64,000 bases of DNA from Solirubrobacter ginsenosidimutans (GTDB taxonomy: Bacteria; Actinomycetota; Thermoleophilia; Solirubrobacterales; Solirubrobacteraceae). The position numbers and the translations under genes are program-made. Location of the stretch: positions 62,001-126,000 of the forward strand of contig NZ_JAPDOD010000015.1 in NCBI RefSeq assembly GCF_027587205.1, written 5' to 3'. Numbering within the stretch: the stretch's first letter is position 1; every line of letters begins with the position of its first letter. Below, one piece after another: positions 14,838 through 23,411 of this stretch. The notes beneath the pieces are model-generated. The model saw only the letters and a program-made list of their open reading frames with translations. It was not told the DNA's origin and did no database searches.

Positions 14838-15376
14838 TTGACCACCGTCTTGGAGCGCAGCGCGTTCATGAAGCCCTTGGGGGCCGCGGCGGGCTCGAGG
14901 CTGGCGAGCGTCGCGCCCATCGGCACGGTGACGGTCGGCGGGCCCTCGATCAGGCCCAGCGCGCGGGCCTCGGCCTCGCTGTAGCGGCGGATCGGGGCGA
15001 TCGCGTTCTCCGCGGTGCCGAGCAGGACGATCTCGCGGCCGGCGCGCACCAGGTGCAGCGACTTGTGGGCGCCGAGCGGCAGCGTGGCCAGCGTCTCCAG
15101 ACCCTCACCGGCGGAGGCGGTGTCCTTGGAGCTCTTGACCTGCTTGAGCACCCAGTAGAGGCCGTAGATGACGCCCAGGACGACCGCGAGGCCGATGATG
15201 GTGCGCACGAGGCCGCCGCTGGAGTTCGCGGTGTGCGAAGTCGTGTCCTTGGCGGTCGAGCTGAACGCTTTCGGGTCCAGCGTGGTGTTCTCACCGGTGC
15301 CCGCCGCGAACGCGGCAGGGGCGGTGAGCAGGCAGCCGAAGACGGCCGCGGGAAGAATGGCGTGGAGGGTCCGCAT
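14834..15376 (-). CDS. fliO: FliO-like export assembly protein
   Basis: A 180-residue protein with a signal-type N-terminus (MRTLHAILPAAVFGCLLTAPAAFA), a Ser/Thr-rich linker, one transmembrane segment (about 58-77) and a small FliO-type beta domain (ETLATLPLGAHKSLHLVRAGREIVLLG, about 94-120). FliO helps assemble the FliP ring. It is the first gene of the export operon and carries a sigma-28-like promoter and a leader hairpin upstream. No strong ribosome-binding site is visible before its ATG. Confidence 0.88.
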   Translation of the reverse strand: MRTLHAILPAAVFGCLLTAPAAFAAGTGENTTLDPKAFSSTAKDTTSHTANSSGGLVRTIIGLAVVLGVIYGLYWVLKQVKSSKDTASAGEGLETLATLPLGAHKSLHLVRAGREIVLLGTAENAIAPIRRYSEAEARALGLIEGPPTVTVPMGATLASLEPAAAPKGFMNALRSKTVVK

Positions 15377-15395
15377 CTTTACCGAGGAGGTGGAG

Positions 15396-15416
15396 GTGAG
15401 CCCGGATCAGGCTCAC
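15396..15416 (-). other. Leader hairpin of the fliO operon
   Basis: A 7-bp stem (GTGAGCC/GGCTCAC) with a seven-base loop, at the predicted 5' end of the fliO transcript. The loop has no GGA, so this is not an obvious CsrA site. It may stabilise the 5' end. Confidence 0.4.
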
Positions 15417-15422
15417 GGCTCG

Positions 15423-15449
15423 TATCGGCCGGTGGGTAGCGAAACTTGA
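15423..15449 (-). promoter_or_regulatory. Sigma-28-like promoter of the fliO-flhF operon
   Basis: TCAAGTTTC (-35 core TCAA at 15446-15449), 16-nt spacer, GCCGATA (15423-15429). The -35 side matches the CHAP promoter over nine bases. The leader is about 40 nt. Confidence 0.72.
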
Positions 15450-15534
15450 ACGTCGACTTCCGGTCGTTTGACTCAGGACATCCGGGCCGATGCCGACCAC
15501 GCGCGTAACTGATGGCATGCGCGGATGGCTGAAA

Positions 15535-16482
15535 CTACGTCGTCTCATTCGCGTCCTCCGACGCATCGGACCTATCCCCGCGTGCCCGCGAAGCCGGGGT
15601 CGGTGATGGAGCGGCGGGTCGAGACTTGGCAACGCGCGGTGCCGGCAAGTCGACGGTTCCCCCGCTCGAGCGCACCCGTTCAAACCGCAGCTCGTTGATC
15701 ACCGCGCCGGCGAGCACCACGAGCGCCAGCACGTAGAACCAGACGAGCGCGATCAGCACGAAGACCGCGCTCGTCCCGATCCGCAACGTCGAGACGTTCG
15801 AGAGATACAGCGGGAACGTCGCGTCGACCAGACCCATGGCGAGCGTCGCGCTGATCGCTCCCGGCCACACGCACGACCACGGGATCGCGCCCTTGGGCAC
15901 CGCCGCGTACGTGATGCACAGCGCGAGGAACAGGACCAGCAGGCCGACCGCGATCCCGCCGGAGTAGACGAGGTCGCGGCCGTCGCCGAGGCCGAACGGC
16001 AGGTCCTTGGCGCCTGAGGCGGCGATCGCCTGCACGGTTGGCACCGCGACGCTCGCGGCGATGAAGATCAGGACCACGAACAGCATCCCGAAGCCGAACA
16101 GCTTCTGCCGGACCCACGAGCGGCACGGCAGGTGGTAGATGCGGCAGAACGCGGTGTCGAGCGCCCCCCAGAAGGAGGCGCCGACCCACAGCGATGAGAC
16201 CAGGGCGACGATGCCGACCGTGGTCGAGGACTGCTGCAGCCGGCGGACGCCCTCCACCAGCGTGCTCTGCGCCGCGGTGGGAAAGATCGTGCGTGCGTCG
16301 TTGATGACCGACGCGGCCAGCTCGGGGCTGCGCAGCACCCGCCCGGCGACGAACAGGGCGATCAGCGCGAGCGGGAAGATCGACAGCAGCAGGTTGTACG
16401 CCACCATCGCGGCGAGGCCGGTCAGACCGTCCTCGTACGCCTTGCGCCAGAAGGAAGCGACGGCTCGGGCGGCGCGATGCAC
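15535..16482 (-). CDS. YihY/UPF0761-family inner membrane protein
   Basis: A 315-residue protein with about six transmembrane segments and the family pattern: DGLTGLAAMVAYNLLLSIFPLALI near residues 18-41, SSLWVGASFWGALDTAFCRIYH near 96-117, and a cytoplasmic Pro/Arg/Asp-rich tail from about 275. The family was once called ribonuclease BN; its function is unknown and not tied to flagella. It sits between two flagellar operons on the same strand, 28 bp after fliN. Confidence 0.85.
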   Translation of the reverse strand: MHRAARAVASFWRKAYEDGLTGLAAMVAYNLLLSIFPLALIALFVAGRVLRSPELAASVINDARTIFPTAAQSTLVEGVRRLQQSSTTVGIVALVSSLWVGASFWGALDTAFCRIYHLPCRSWVRQKLFGFGMLFVVLIFIAASVAVPTVQAIAASGAKDLPFGLGDGRDLVYSGGIAVGLLVLFLALCITYAAVPKGAIPWSCVWPGAISATLAMGLVDATFPLYLSNVSTLRIGTSAVFVLIALVWFYVLALVVLAGAVINELRFERVRSSGGTVDLPAPRVAKSRPAAPSPTPASRARGDRSDASEDANETT

Positions 16483-16510
16483 ACCGCCCGTATACCGCGT
16501 CTCGCCAGGT

Positions 16511-16870
16511 TTAGGCGTCGTGGGCGGCTTCCGCCGCCTCGGTCGCGCTCTTGGGCGCGAGCACCTCGGTGACCCGGAGGCCGAATTCCTCGTCGATCAC
16601 GACGACCTCGCCGCGGGCGATCGGCTTGCCGTTGACCAGCAGGTCGACGGGCTCGCCGGCGAGCCGGTTGAGGGTCACGATCGACCCCGGGCCCAGCGCG
16701 AGCGCCTCGCGGATCGTCATCTGGGTCCGGCCGACCTCGACCGCGAGCTCCACCGACACGTCGTGCAGGCGGGAGAGCTCTTCGGCCGTGACCGGGTGCG
16801 GAGCCGCAGGCGGCTCCACGGGCCCGGCCGTGGTGGTCTCGAAGGGTGCGTAATCGACGGTTTCAGCCAT
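16511..16870 (-). CDS. fliN: FliN, rotor C-ring protein
   Basis: A 119-residue protein. The C-terminal SpoA/FliN domain (about 32-105) has [57 protein letters not shown] and is complete. It forms the lower C ring with FliM and FliG. It lies directly after fliL, exactly where fliM is expected in most flagellar operons, and no fliM is present in the window. There is no CheC/FliY extension that could stand in for FliM. Confidence 0.93.
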   Translation of the reverse strand: MAETVDYAPFETTTAGPVEPPAAPHPVTAEELSRLHDVSVELAVEVGRTQMTIREALALGPGSIVTLNRLAGEPVDLLVNGKPIARGEVVVIDEEFGLRVTEVLAPKSATEAAEAAHDA

Positions 16871-16877
16871 GGGGTCT

Positions 16878-17321
16878 CTACTGAACGGTTAGGTCTGAGA
16901 ACAGGACGTGCTCGACCTTTACATCGGTGTACTTCTTCAAGGACTTGAGGATCTTCTCCTTGAGCTTGTCGCGACCGCTCTCACCGATGAGGTCCTTGTC
17001 GGTCGCGTCGGTCAGCTCAGCGGTGATGAGATCGCGGACGATGCCCTCCTGGGACATCGCGCCGTAGCCCTCGGGCGGCGTCGACGTCTCGTGGCCGCCC
17101 GCGGCGACGGTCGAGGTGTCGTCGTGGGCGAGGACGAGGCCGATCTGCATCTTGGCGAAGCGGCCGTCGGCCAGGTTGATCAGGAACTCCTTCTGGAGCA
17201 TGTAGACCGTGCCCTGGACGTGCGGCTTGGGCTCCGCCTTGGCCGGCTTGGCGAGGACGAACTTGTACACGCCGCCGAGCACGGCGAGCAGAGCGATGAC
17301 TGGGACGATTTTCTTGACCAT
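16878..17321 (-). CDS. fliL: FliL, stator-associated protein
   Basis: A 147-residue single-span membrane protein: N-terminal transmembrane helix (about 4-22), a linker, and a periplasmic FliL domain containing [25 protein letters not shown] and a C-terminal [10 protein letters not shown]...[20 protein letters not shown] pattern. FliL rings surround MotAB stators. An internal Gly/Ser/Thr loop (about 68-85) is longer than usual. It lies between motB (20-bp gap) and fliN (7-bp gap). Confidence 0.92.
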   Translation of the reverse strand: MVKKIVPVIALLAVLGGVYKFVLAKPAKAEPKPHVQGTVYMLQKEFLINLADGRFAKMQIGLVLAHDDTSTVAAGGHETSTPPEGYGAMSQEGIVRDLITAELTDATDKDLIGESGRDKLKEKILKSLKKYTDVKVEHVLFSDLTVQ

Positions 17322-17341
17322 GGAATTAGCGCCTCCATGCG

Positions 17342-18190
17342 CTAGGGAGTTGACTCCGTGTCGGTGCTGCTTGTGTGGATCCGGGAGAGGACGATCTCCA
17401 CCCGCCGGTTCCGGGCACGGCCTTCCGCCGTGGAATTCGTGTCGATCGGGATCTGGCTGCCGAAGCCCTGCACGGTCATCCGGTTCGCGAGGACGCCGAT
17501 CTCGGCGAAGTCGTTGACCACTGCGGCGGCGCGATCGCCGGACAGGTTCCAGTTGGACTGGTAGCGCGAGTTCGAGATCGGCTGCGAGTCCGTGTAGCCC
17601 TCCACGACGACGGGATGGCTGTGCTCGTCGCGCACGATCTGGCCGATCTTGGCGACCAGGCGGTGCGCCTCGGGGTGCAGGACCGCCTCACCCGAGGAGA
17701 AGAAGACCTTGTCCGTGAGCAGCTGGATCACCAGGCCGCGCCGGCGCACGGTCACATTGACCTTGCCCGAGACGCCGGCCTCCTTGGCGAGCTTGTCCAC
17801 GCGCCGCTTGAGCGCGCGGAAGTCCTGCTCCTCCTGCTTGGCCAGCTTCGCTTCCTCGGCGACGTTGTGCTGGCGACTCGTGTTGTTGATCGCGGTCAGC
17901 GGGCGCAACGACGGCAGGGGCGGCTCAACCGCGGACTGCTTGGTCTTCTTCTCGTCCGAGCCCGAGTTGAGCATCGAATGACCGCCGTCGAGCACGGCCC
18001 CCGAGAACGCGTCCTTGAGGGACTTCTGGAGCGCCTCGAATTTGGACGTGTTCACGGAGGAGATCGCGAAGAGCACCATGAAGAGGCAGAACAGGAGCGT
18101 CATCATGTCCGCGAAGGACACGAGCCAGCGTTCCTCGTTCTCGTGCTCCTCCTCATGGTGAGCCCGCTTCTGTCGCTTGTGCCCAGCCAT
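17342..18190 (-). CDS. motB: MotB, stator protein
   Basis: A 282-residue protein. The charged His/Glu/Arg-rich N-terminus is followed by the single transmembrane helix with the ion-carrying Asp28 in SFADMMTLLFCLF. A linker and a C-terminal OmpA-like peptidoglycan-binding domain (about 150-270, with VEGYTDSQPISNSRYQSNWNLSGDRA) complete it. It anchors the stator to the wall. Ion specificity cannot be settled from these residues alone. Confidence 0.95.
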   Translation of the reverse strand: MAGHKRQKRAHHEEEHENEERWLVSFADMMTLLFCLFMVLFAISSVNTSKFEALQKSLKDAFSGAVLDGGHSMLNSGSDEKKTKQSAVEPPLPSLRPLTAINNTSRQHNVAEEAKLAKQEEQDFRALKRRVDKLAKEAGVSGKVNVTVRRRGLVIQLLTDKVFFSSGEAVLHPEAHRLVAKIGQIVRDEHSHPVVVEGYTDSQPISNSRYQSNWNLSGDRAAAVVNDFAEIGVLANRMTVQGFGSQIPIDTNSTAEGRARNRRVEIVLSRIHTSSTDTESTP

Positions 18191-18196
18191 GACGGA

Positions 18197-18997
18197 CTAC
18201 GCGGCCGCCTTCTCGGCGTTCGCGGCCTTGGCCGCTTCCGGATCGACGCGCAGCGCCGGCGGGACGAAGGTGATGAGCTTCTCCTGGACCACGCGCGGGT
18301 TGTCGCCGGCCTGGATGGACAGGATGCCCTCGACGATCAGCGCGCGGGCGTGAAGCTCTTCCTGGGAGAGCTGCTTCAGGCGCGAGCTGATCGGGAGGTA
18401 GAGCACGTTCGCGGACGCCACGCCGAGCAGCGTGGCCACGAACGCCGCGGAGATCGACGGGCCGAGGGTCGCCGGCTTGTCGAGGTTGGCGAGCACGTGG
18501 ATCAGGCCGAAGACGGTGCCGATGATGCCCATGGTCGGGGCGTAGCCGCCGGCCTTGTCGAACGGCTGCACGCTGGCGATGTGACGCTTGCGCATCGCGT
18601 CGTTCTCGGACTCGAGGATGTCGGCGACGAGGTCGGGGTCGGTGCCGTCGACGACCAGCTGCAGGCCCTTGCGGGTGTAGGGGTCCTCGATCGTGGACGT
18701 GACCTCGTCGAGGGCAAGCAGGCCGTCGCGGCGCGCGGCCTCGGCGTACCCGACCAGCTCGGCGACCTTCGCGTTGAGGTCGTGCTGGGGCGGGTTGAAC
18801 GCCTTCATGAACATCTTCGGGATGTTCGTGATGCTGGCGAAGCTGGTGCCGATGATCACGGCACCGAGCGTTCCGCCGAGCACGATGCTCATCGCGGAAG
18901 GGGACAGGACCGCCATGGGGTTGGAACCCTCCATGGTCGCTCCGAGATACAGGCCGACGATCGCGACGACCAGGCCGATTGCGGATGAGGCCTTCAT
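18197..18997 (-). CDS. motA: MotA, stator protein
   Basis: A 266-residue protein with four transmembrane segments and the MotA signature GGYAPTMGIIGTVFGLIHVL (about 151-170), with the conserved prolines in the last membrane pair. The cytoplasmic loop between segments 2 and 3 bears charged residues for FliG contact. It overlaps flbD by four bases and precedes motB by 6 bp. Confidence 0.95.
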   Translation of the reverse strand: MKASSAIGLVVAIVGLYLGATMEGSNPMAVLSPSAMSIVLGGTLGAVIIGTSFASITNIPKMFMKAFNPPQHDLNAKVAELVGYAEAARRDGLLALDEVTSTIEDPYTRKGLQLVVDGTDPDLVADILESENDAMRKRHIASVQPFDKAGGYAPTMGIIGTVFGLIHVLANLDKPATLGPSISAAFVATLLGVASANVLYLPISSRLKQLSQEELHARALIVEGILSIQAGDNPRVVQEKLITFVPPALRVDPEAAKAANAEKAAA

Positions 18998-19287
18998 CGG
19001 TCGCTCTCCTCGTCATGGTTGATGGGTGGATTGGCGGCGGTCGCGGCGACGAGCGTGAGGCCCGCTTCGCTGCGGCGCTTGGGGGTGCTGGGCATGGCGC
19101 CGGCGAGGATCGAGGAGCGCCACTTCTGGATGGCGGCGACGACGTCGTCGGCCTTGTCGGCCACGAGCACCTTCTGATGCGTGGTCAGGGTCACCACCGT
19201 GTCCGGCGTCGAGTCGATGGCGACGATCAGGTCGGGGTTGAGGTAGAAGACCTCAGCCCGCGCGGATAGGCGGTGGAGACGGATCAC
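18994..19287 (-). CDS. flbD: FlbD-family protein
   Basis: A 97-residue protein. The first 65 residues (MIRLHRL...FYLNPDLIVAIDSTPDTVVTLTTHQKVLV) are the small FlbD domain found upstream of motAB or flgE in Gram-positive flagellar loci. The last 30 residues are a poorly conserved extension. The start is GTG at 19287, 8 nt after a sigma-28-like -10 element, so the message is probably leaderless. It heads the flbD-motA-motB-fliL-fliN unit. Confidence 0.88.
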   Translation of the reverse strand: MIRLHRLSARAEVFYLNPDLIVAIDSTPDTVVTLTTHQKVLVADKADDVVAAIQKWRSSILAGAMPSTPKRRSEAGLTLVAATAANPPINHDEESDR

Positions 19288-19295
19288 ACCCCTAA

Positions 19296-19321
19296 GATCG
19301 GCATATGTCCTAGGGTCTTAA
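19296..19321 (-). promoter_or_regulatory. Sigma-28-like promoter of the flbD-motAB-fliLN operon
   Basis: TTAA (19318-19321), 15-nt spacer, GCCGATC (19296-19302). The GTG start codon is 8 nt beyond. Confidence 0.65.
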
Positions 19322-19326
19322 ACGGA

Positions 19327-19350
19327 AAAGGCTCCCCGAGGGGAGCCTTT
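19327..19350 (-). terminator. Intrinsic terminator after flgE
   Basis: AAAGGCTCCC/GGGAGCCTTT, a 10-bp perfect stem with a four-base loop, followed on the minus strand by TTTTCCGTT. It lies 31 bp after the flgE stop and just before the flbD promoter. Confidence 0.85.
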
Positions 19351-19381
19351 CGCCGTGGAGTCAGGACTGCGACCAGCGCGG

Positions 19382-20233
19382 TTAGCGCTTGAGGTTGACC
19401 AGGTCCTGCAGCATCTCGTCGGCCGTCGAGATGACGCGCGAGTTGGCCTGGAAGCCGCGCTGCGCGGTGATCATGTTGGTGAACGTCGACGCCAGGTCGA
19501 CGTTGGACATCTCGACCGCGCCGGCGGTCGTGGTGCCGAGGCCGTTGATGCCCGGGGTGCTGATGGTCTTCTGCCCCGAGTTGGCCGAAGTGACCCAGCG
19601 GTTGCCGCCCTCGCGCTCGAGGCCGGCGGAGTTCGAGAACGTCGCCAGGGTGATGCGGTACGGGGTGACGCGCGTCTGGGACGTCGGGTCGATGTAGGAC
19701 ACGCCGCCCGACTGGTCGATGGCGACGCCGGTCGCGCCGGCCGGGACCTTGATCGCGACGTCGGTCGGGATCGGGTTGCCGGTGCCGTCGAGCGCGTAGC
19801 CGGTCACGTACTGGCCGGTCTGCGTCGTCAGGAAGCCCTTGTTGGAGATCGAGAAGTTGCCGGCGCGCGTGTAGGCCGTCGGCGTGATCGGATCGTTCGT
19901 GCCCGACGGGTTGCCCTCGCCGATCTGGAAGAACCCGTCGCCCTGGATCGCGACGTCGAGCGGGTTGCCGGTCGTCTGGACCGCGCCGCTGGTCATCAGG
20001 TTGTCGATCGAGCCGAGGCCGACGCCGAGACCGACCTGGGCGCCGTTGGAGCCGCCGGTGGCGGTCGTCGCGCCGGCGGCACCGCGCTGGAGCTGGTTCA
20101 GCGAATCCGAGAACGTCACGCGCGCGGACTTGTAGCCGATCGTGTTGACGTTCGCGATGTCGTTGGCCGTGACATCCAGCATGACCTGGTGCTGCTTGAG
20201 GCCGCTGATGGCGGCGAACATGCCTCGCATCAT
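19382..20233 (-). CDS. flgE: FlgE, flagellar hook protein (short form)
   Basis: A 283-residue protein with the rod/hook family N-terminal motif (MFAAISGLKQHQVMLDVTANDIANVNTIGYKSAR), the central NPLDVAIQGDGFFQI and the C-terminal VDLASTFTNMITAQRGFQANSRVISTADEMLQDLVNLKR. It is much shorter than a typical hook protein (about 400 residues), so the outer D2 domain is missing or small. It is called FlgE rather than FlgG because it follows flgD and fliK. Two consecutive ATG codons are possible starts. Confidence 0.88.
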   Translation of the reverse strand: MMRGMFAAISGLKQHQVMLDVTANDIANVNTIGYKSARVTFSDSLNQLQRGAAGATTATGGSNGAQVGLGVGLGSIDNLMTSGAVQTTGNPLDVAIQGDGFFQIGEGNPSGTNDPITPTAYTRAGNFSISNKGFLTTQTGQYVTGYALDGTGNPIPTDVAIKVPAGATGVAIDQSGGVSYIDPTSQTRVTPYRITLATFSNSAGLEREGGNRWVTSANSGQKTISTPGINGLGTTTAGAVEMSNVDLASTFTNMITAQRGFQANSRVISTADEMLQDLVNLKR

Positions 20234-20267
20234 GAGGGGGAGTGCTCCTTGTTAGGGCGCCGCCGGA

Positions 20268-20693
20268 TCAGGCGACTTCGGTGATGGTGGAGGGATCGAT
20301 GCCGGTCTGGCCGGCGACGGTGATGGTCGAGACGCCGTCCTTGGACGTCGCGACGCGCTCGACCTTGCCCGTGTGCGGCGCCTTGTCGGTGCCGGTGTAG
20401 GTCACCGTGCGACCGATCAGGCCGACCGCGGAAGAGGTGTTCAGCGACTGGGCGATCTGCGTGTTCGTGGACGCCATGTTCGTGATCTGCTCGACCATGG
20501 AGAACGACGACATCTGCTGCATCGACTCGTTGGAGTCCATCGGCTTGGTGGGGTCCTGATGCTGCAGCTGGGCGATGAACATCTTCAGGAAGCCGTCTTT
20601 GTCCAGCGCCGCCTTGGGGTTCGAGACGTTGGTCGAGCCCGTCTGGGGCCCGGCCGTGGTCGTCATGGGCGGAACGGTCGTCGTGTCAGGCAT
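20268..20693 (-). CDS. flgD: FlgD, hook cap / scaffolding protein
   Basis: A 141-residue protein with the conserved FlgD N-terminal region (ALDKDGFLKMFIAQLQHQDPTKPMDSNESMQQMSSFSMVEQITNM, about 29-73) and a short C-terminal part (VGLIGRTVTYTGTD...) without a full Tudor/FnIII module. It caps the growing hook. It lies between fliK and flgE. Confidence 0.93.
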   Translation of the reverse strand: MPDTTTVPPMTTTAGPQTGSTNVSNPKAALDKDGFLKMFIAQLQHQDPTKPMDSNESMQQMSSFSMVEQITNMASTNTQIAQSLNTSSAVGLIGRTVTYTGTDKAPHTGKVERVATSKDGVSTITVAGQTGIDPSTITEVA

Positions 20694-20719
20694 TGGAGAG
20701 GGTCCGATCGGAGGGTGTG

Positions 20720-22132
20720 TCAGGCCAGGACGTCGACGTGGACGCCGTCAGGAAGGACAAGAGTGGTTTCGGCATTGGCCGGCGCATCCATGAGGAGAGC
20801 GCTCTCATTTGCGCTGGAACGGCGGGTGTTCTGACCGAATCCGGGCTTGTAGCGGTCATCGCCGAAGCCGTCCGTGCTGAAGCCGGCGGGCTGGTCCTGA
20901 CGCTTGTCGGACGTCGAGACGTCCAGCGAGAGCAGGGTGACGTTCTTGTCCTCGAGCTGACGCTTGAGATCGTCGCCCGCCGACGCGAGCATGCGCGCGG
21001 CCTCGGGGGAGTCGGCGACGAGCATCGCGTGGAGGCCGGCGCTGGTGCTGCGCAGCCGGACCTCGATCCCGCCGAGCTCGGCCGGCTTGAGGTTCAGCCG
21101 GGCGTGCTCGACGCCCTTGCTCGACATCATGTGGACCATCACGCCCGTGGTCGCGACCGCGCGGCTGAGCGGCACGGCGCGCTGGACGCTGGGCGTCGAG
21201 GGCATCGCGGGTGCGGCGTTCGGAGCGATCGGGCTCGTGGTGATCGGCTGGGGCGCGGAAGGCGCGGGGGCTTCGGCCGGCTTGGCGGTGTGCTGCGCGG
21301 GCGTGGCCGGCTGCGCAGGCGCCGTGTCCTGCGGCTGAGGCTGGGACTGCGCGTCGTCCGGGTTCTGCTGCGGCTGCGACGCCGCGTCCTGCGCCGGGGC
21401 GGCGGGAGCGTCGGTCGCGGGCGCCTGGACCTGCGGCTTGGTGAGGTCGATGCCCGCGGGCAACGTGGTGTCGGCGGTCGCCTCGGCCGGGAGGCCTTCG
21501 AGCGCGATGGCGCCCGGTGTGGCCGTCGCGGTCGTGGCCGTGGCCGCCGCGTCGGCAGCGGTCGTAGCCGCGGTTGCGGTCGCATCGGCCGCGGTGGCGG
21601 CGATCGCGTCGACGGTGCCCGAGAGGGTCGCCTGTGCGGTGGTGGCCGCGGCGACCGAGGCGGGGACCTGGCCGGCGAAGGCCGGAAGCGTGGGTCCGGT
21701 GGCGGGCGTCTCAGCCGCGGGCGTGCCCTGCGGAGGCAGCGGGGAGGTGAGCTGCAGCGCGAAGAGGTTCGGCGCGATCGTCACCGTCGGCTTCTGCTCG
21801 GTGTTCGCGTCCTGCGTCGCTTCGTCGGTGGGCGCCGGTGCGTCGGCCGGCGGCGGCGCATCGTCAGTCTGGTTGGCCGGCTTGCGCTTGTCGCCCGCGC
21901 GGTGCGCGTCGTCGCTGCGGCGCTGCTTGTCGATGTGCCCGTGGTCGTCGTCGCGACGGTTCGCCGGGTTGTCGTCGCGACGGACGGGCTGGTCGCCCTT
22001 CTTCGGCGTCGCGGCGCCCAGGAGCGCGGAGAACATGTCGGTCGGCGGAGCCGGGGTGCGTCCCGCGGCCGAAGCCGGGCGGTCAGCAAGTGCCGTGCTG
22101 CGCGAGGGCGCAGCGGTGCGGTCGGTGGTCAT
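20720..22132 (-). CDS. fliK: FliK, hook-length control protein
   Basis: A 470-residue protein. A long Ala/Pro/Thr/Gln-rich disordered region (1-335) serves as the ruler, and the C-terminal Flg_hook domain (about 345-430) contains HARLNLKPAELGGIEVRLRSTSAGLHAMLVADSPEAARML, including the LxPxxLGxIEV core that contacts FlhB. Order in the operon (transglycosylase-fliK-flgD-flgE) supports this as the true hook-length protein. A second, different FliK-like protein is at 41691-42824. Confidence 0.92.
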   Translation of the reverse strand: MTTDRTAAPSRSTALADRPASAAGRTPAPPTDMFSALLGAATPKKGDQPVRRDDNPANRRDDDHGHIDKQRRSDDAHRAGDKRKPANQTDDAPPPADAPAPTDEATQDANTEQKPTVTIAPNLFALQLTSPLPPQGTPAAETPATGPTLPAFAGQVPASVAAATTAQATLSGTVDAIAATAADATATAATTAADAAATATTATATPGAIALEGLPAEATADTTLPAGIDLTKPQVQAPATDAPAAPAQDAASQPQQNPDDAQSQPQPQDTAPAQPATPAQHTAKPAEAPAPSAPQPITTSPIAPNAAPAMPSTPSVQRAVPLSRAVATTGVMVHMMSSKGVEHARLNLKPAELGGIEVRLRSTSAGLHAMLVADSPEAARMLASAGDDLKRQLEDKNVTLLSLDVSTSDKRQDQPAGFSTDGFGDDRYKPGFGQNTRRSSANESALLMDAPANAETTLVLPDGVHVDVLA

Positions 22133-22138
22133 GGGCCT

Positions 22139-22825
22139 CTAGATCTCGGAGGGGAGCGCGCCGATGGAGCCGGCGGTGGAGGGGGACGGAGTCGGAGTCG
22201 TTTCGGCACCGGCGCGGTAGGCCGCGGCGTTGGCCTGCACGATGCGGACGTAGTTCTGGGTCTCGGCGTACGGCGGCACGCCGCCGAAGCGCTGCACCGC
22301 GCCCGGGCCCGCGTTGTAGGCCGCGAGCGCCTTGGTCACGTCGCCGCCGAAGGTGTCGAGCTGCTGCTTGAGGTACTTGGCGCCGCCGTTGAGCGACTGC
22401 ACGGGGTCGAGCACGTTGCTCACGCCGAGGCCGGAGGCCGTCGACGGCATCAGCTGCGTGAGGCCGCGGGCGCCCGCGCCGGAGCCGGCGTTGGGGTTGA
22501 AGCCGGACTCCTGCTTGACCAGGCCCGCCAGCAGGGCGGGATCGACGCCGTTGGCGGTCGCGGCTGCCGTGATCTCGGCGGCGTAGGGCGTGCCAGCGGG
22601 GAGGCTCGAGCTGCTCGAGATGGCGCTCGCCGTGGTGGCGGCGGGTGTGCCCGTCGCGAGCGAGGAGAAGGCCGTCGGGGTGGCGCTCGTCGTCGCGTTC
22701 TGCAGTGCCGTCGAGAAGCTGGTGGAGGTCGGGGTGGTCGCGGTCGTCGCGGCCGGCTGCGGGCTACCGGAAGCCAGCATCGCTTGCAGCTGGCTGACAC
22801 GGCTGATCACGGCTTCGATACTCAT
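22139..22825 (-). CDS. Lytic transglycosylase (SLT domain), flagellar
   Basis: A 228-residue protein. Residues about 80-205 form an SLT lysozyme-like domain: catalytic Glu106 in [17 protein letters not shown] (121-129), and [10 protein letters not shown] (168-177). It opens glycan strands for rod and hook passage. It has no signal peptide. The N-terminus ([17 protein letters not shown], linker, FSTALQ) resembles that of the CHAP protein at 1784-2413. The start is set by a four-base overlap with fliJ; an upstream in-frame extension is rejected. Confidence 0.93.
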   Translation of the reverse strand: MSIEAVISRVSQLQAMLASGSPQPAATTATTPTSTSFSTALQNATTSATPTAFSSLATGTPAATTASAISSSSSLPAGTPYAAEITAAATANGVDPALLAGLVKQESGFNPNAGSGAGARGLTQLMPSTASGLGVSNVLDPVQSLNGGAKYLKQQLDTFGGDVTKALAAYNAGPGAVQRFGGVPPYAETQNYVRIVQANAAAYRAGAETTPTPSPSTAGSIGALPSEI

Positions 22826-23286
22826 GCGGCGAGGGCCCCTCCACGTCGGTGAACGGCGAGCGCGAGCTCGTCCAGGGTGTTTTGGGACTTCCTTGCCCAC
22901 TCTGCGTCGTGCTCGGCCTTCTGGCGTTCCTTGAGCTTGTCGATGGCCTGCCGGTCGCGGGCGGCGGCGGCGAGCACCTCCCGGCGCACGGCCACTTCCG
23001 CCTCACGGCGCGCCAGCTCGATCGACGCGTCGATCCGCAGGCGTTCGGTCCGCTCGATGAAGGCCTGCGCCGAGAGAAAGTCAGATGAAGAGAGCCGCTG
23101 CGACTGAACGGTCGCGCGAGAGTGATCGCGAGCGGCGATCGCGGCGTCGGTGGCCTGCTCGAGCATGGCTTCACCTTCCGCGCGTACACGCAGTTCGTTG
23201 CTGAGGTTCTCGCGGGCGCGATCTTCCGCGCGTTCACGGATCGTTCGGACTCGCTCGAGCCGGAACGTGAACGAGGGCGTCTCCAC
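22822..23286 (-). CDS. fliJ: FliJ, flagellar export chaperone
   Basis: A 154-residue, almost wholly helical, Arg/Glu/Ala-rich protein beginning [32 protein letters not shown], the FliJ-type coiled coil that inserts into the FliI ATPase ring. The GTG at 23286 is chosen because the family pattern starts here and a sigma-28-like -10 element ends 9 nt upstream; the longer reading to 23355 would place the promoter inside the coding region. It heads fliJ-transglycosylase-fliK-flgD-flgE, apart from fliH/fliI. Confidence 0.85.
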   Translation of the reverse strand: METPSFTFRLERVRTIRERAEDRARENLSNELRVRAEGEAMLEQATDAAIAARDHSRATVQSQRLSSSDFLSAQAFIERTERLRIDASIELARREAEVAVRREVLAAAARDRQAIDKLKERQKAEHDAEWARKSQNTLDELALAVHRRGGALAA

Positions 23287-23295
23287 GAAAGGAGC

Positions 23296-23322
23296 TATCG
23301 GCACATGGGGTCCAGACCTGAA
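23296..23322 (-). promoter_or_regulatory. Sigma-28-like promoter of the fliJ-flgE operon
   Basis: TTCA (23319-23322), 16-nt spacer, GCCGATA (23296-23302). The GTG of fliJ is 9 nt downstream. Confidence 0.65.
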
Positions 23323-23411
23323 GTGGCCACCGACAAGCGTCCAGCCGTGCTGCATCTCGCGCGCGCTCGCGCGCGAGGACCTCTCGGGCGGCGCGGATCG
23401 TAGTTCGGGCG

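Noticed and set aside
15396..15416. The fliO leader hairpin as another CsrA site
   Set aside because: Its loop is UGAUCCG and contains no GGA.
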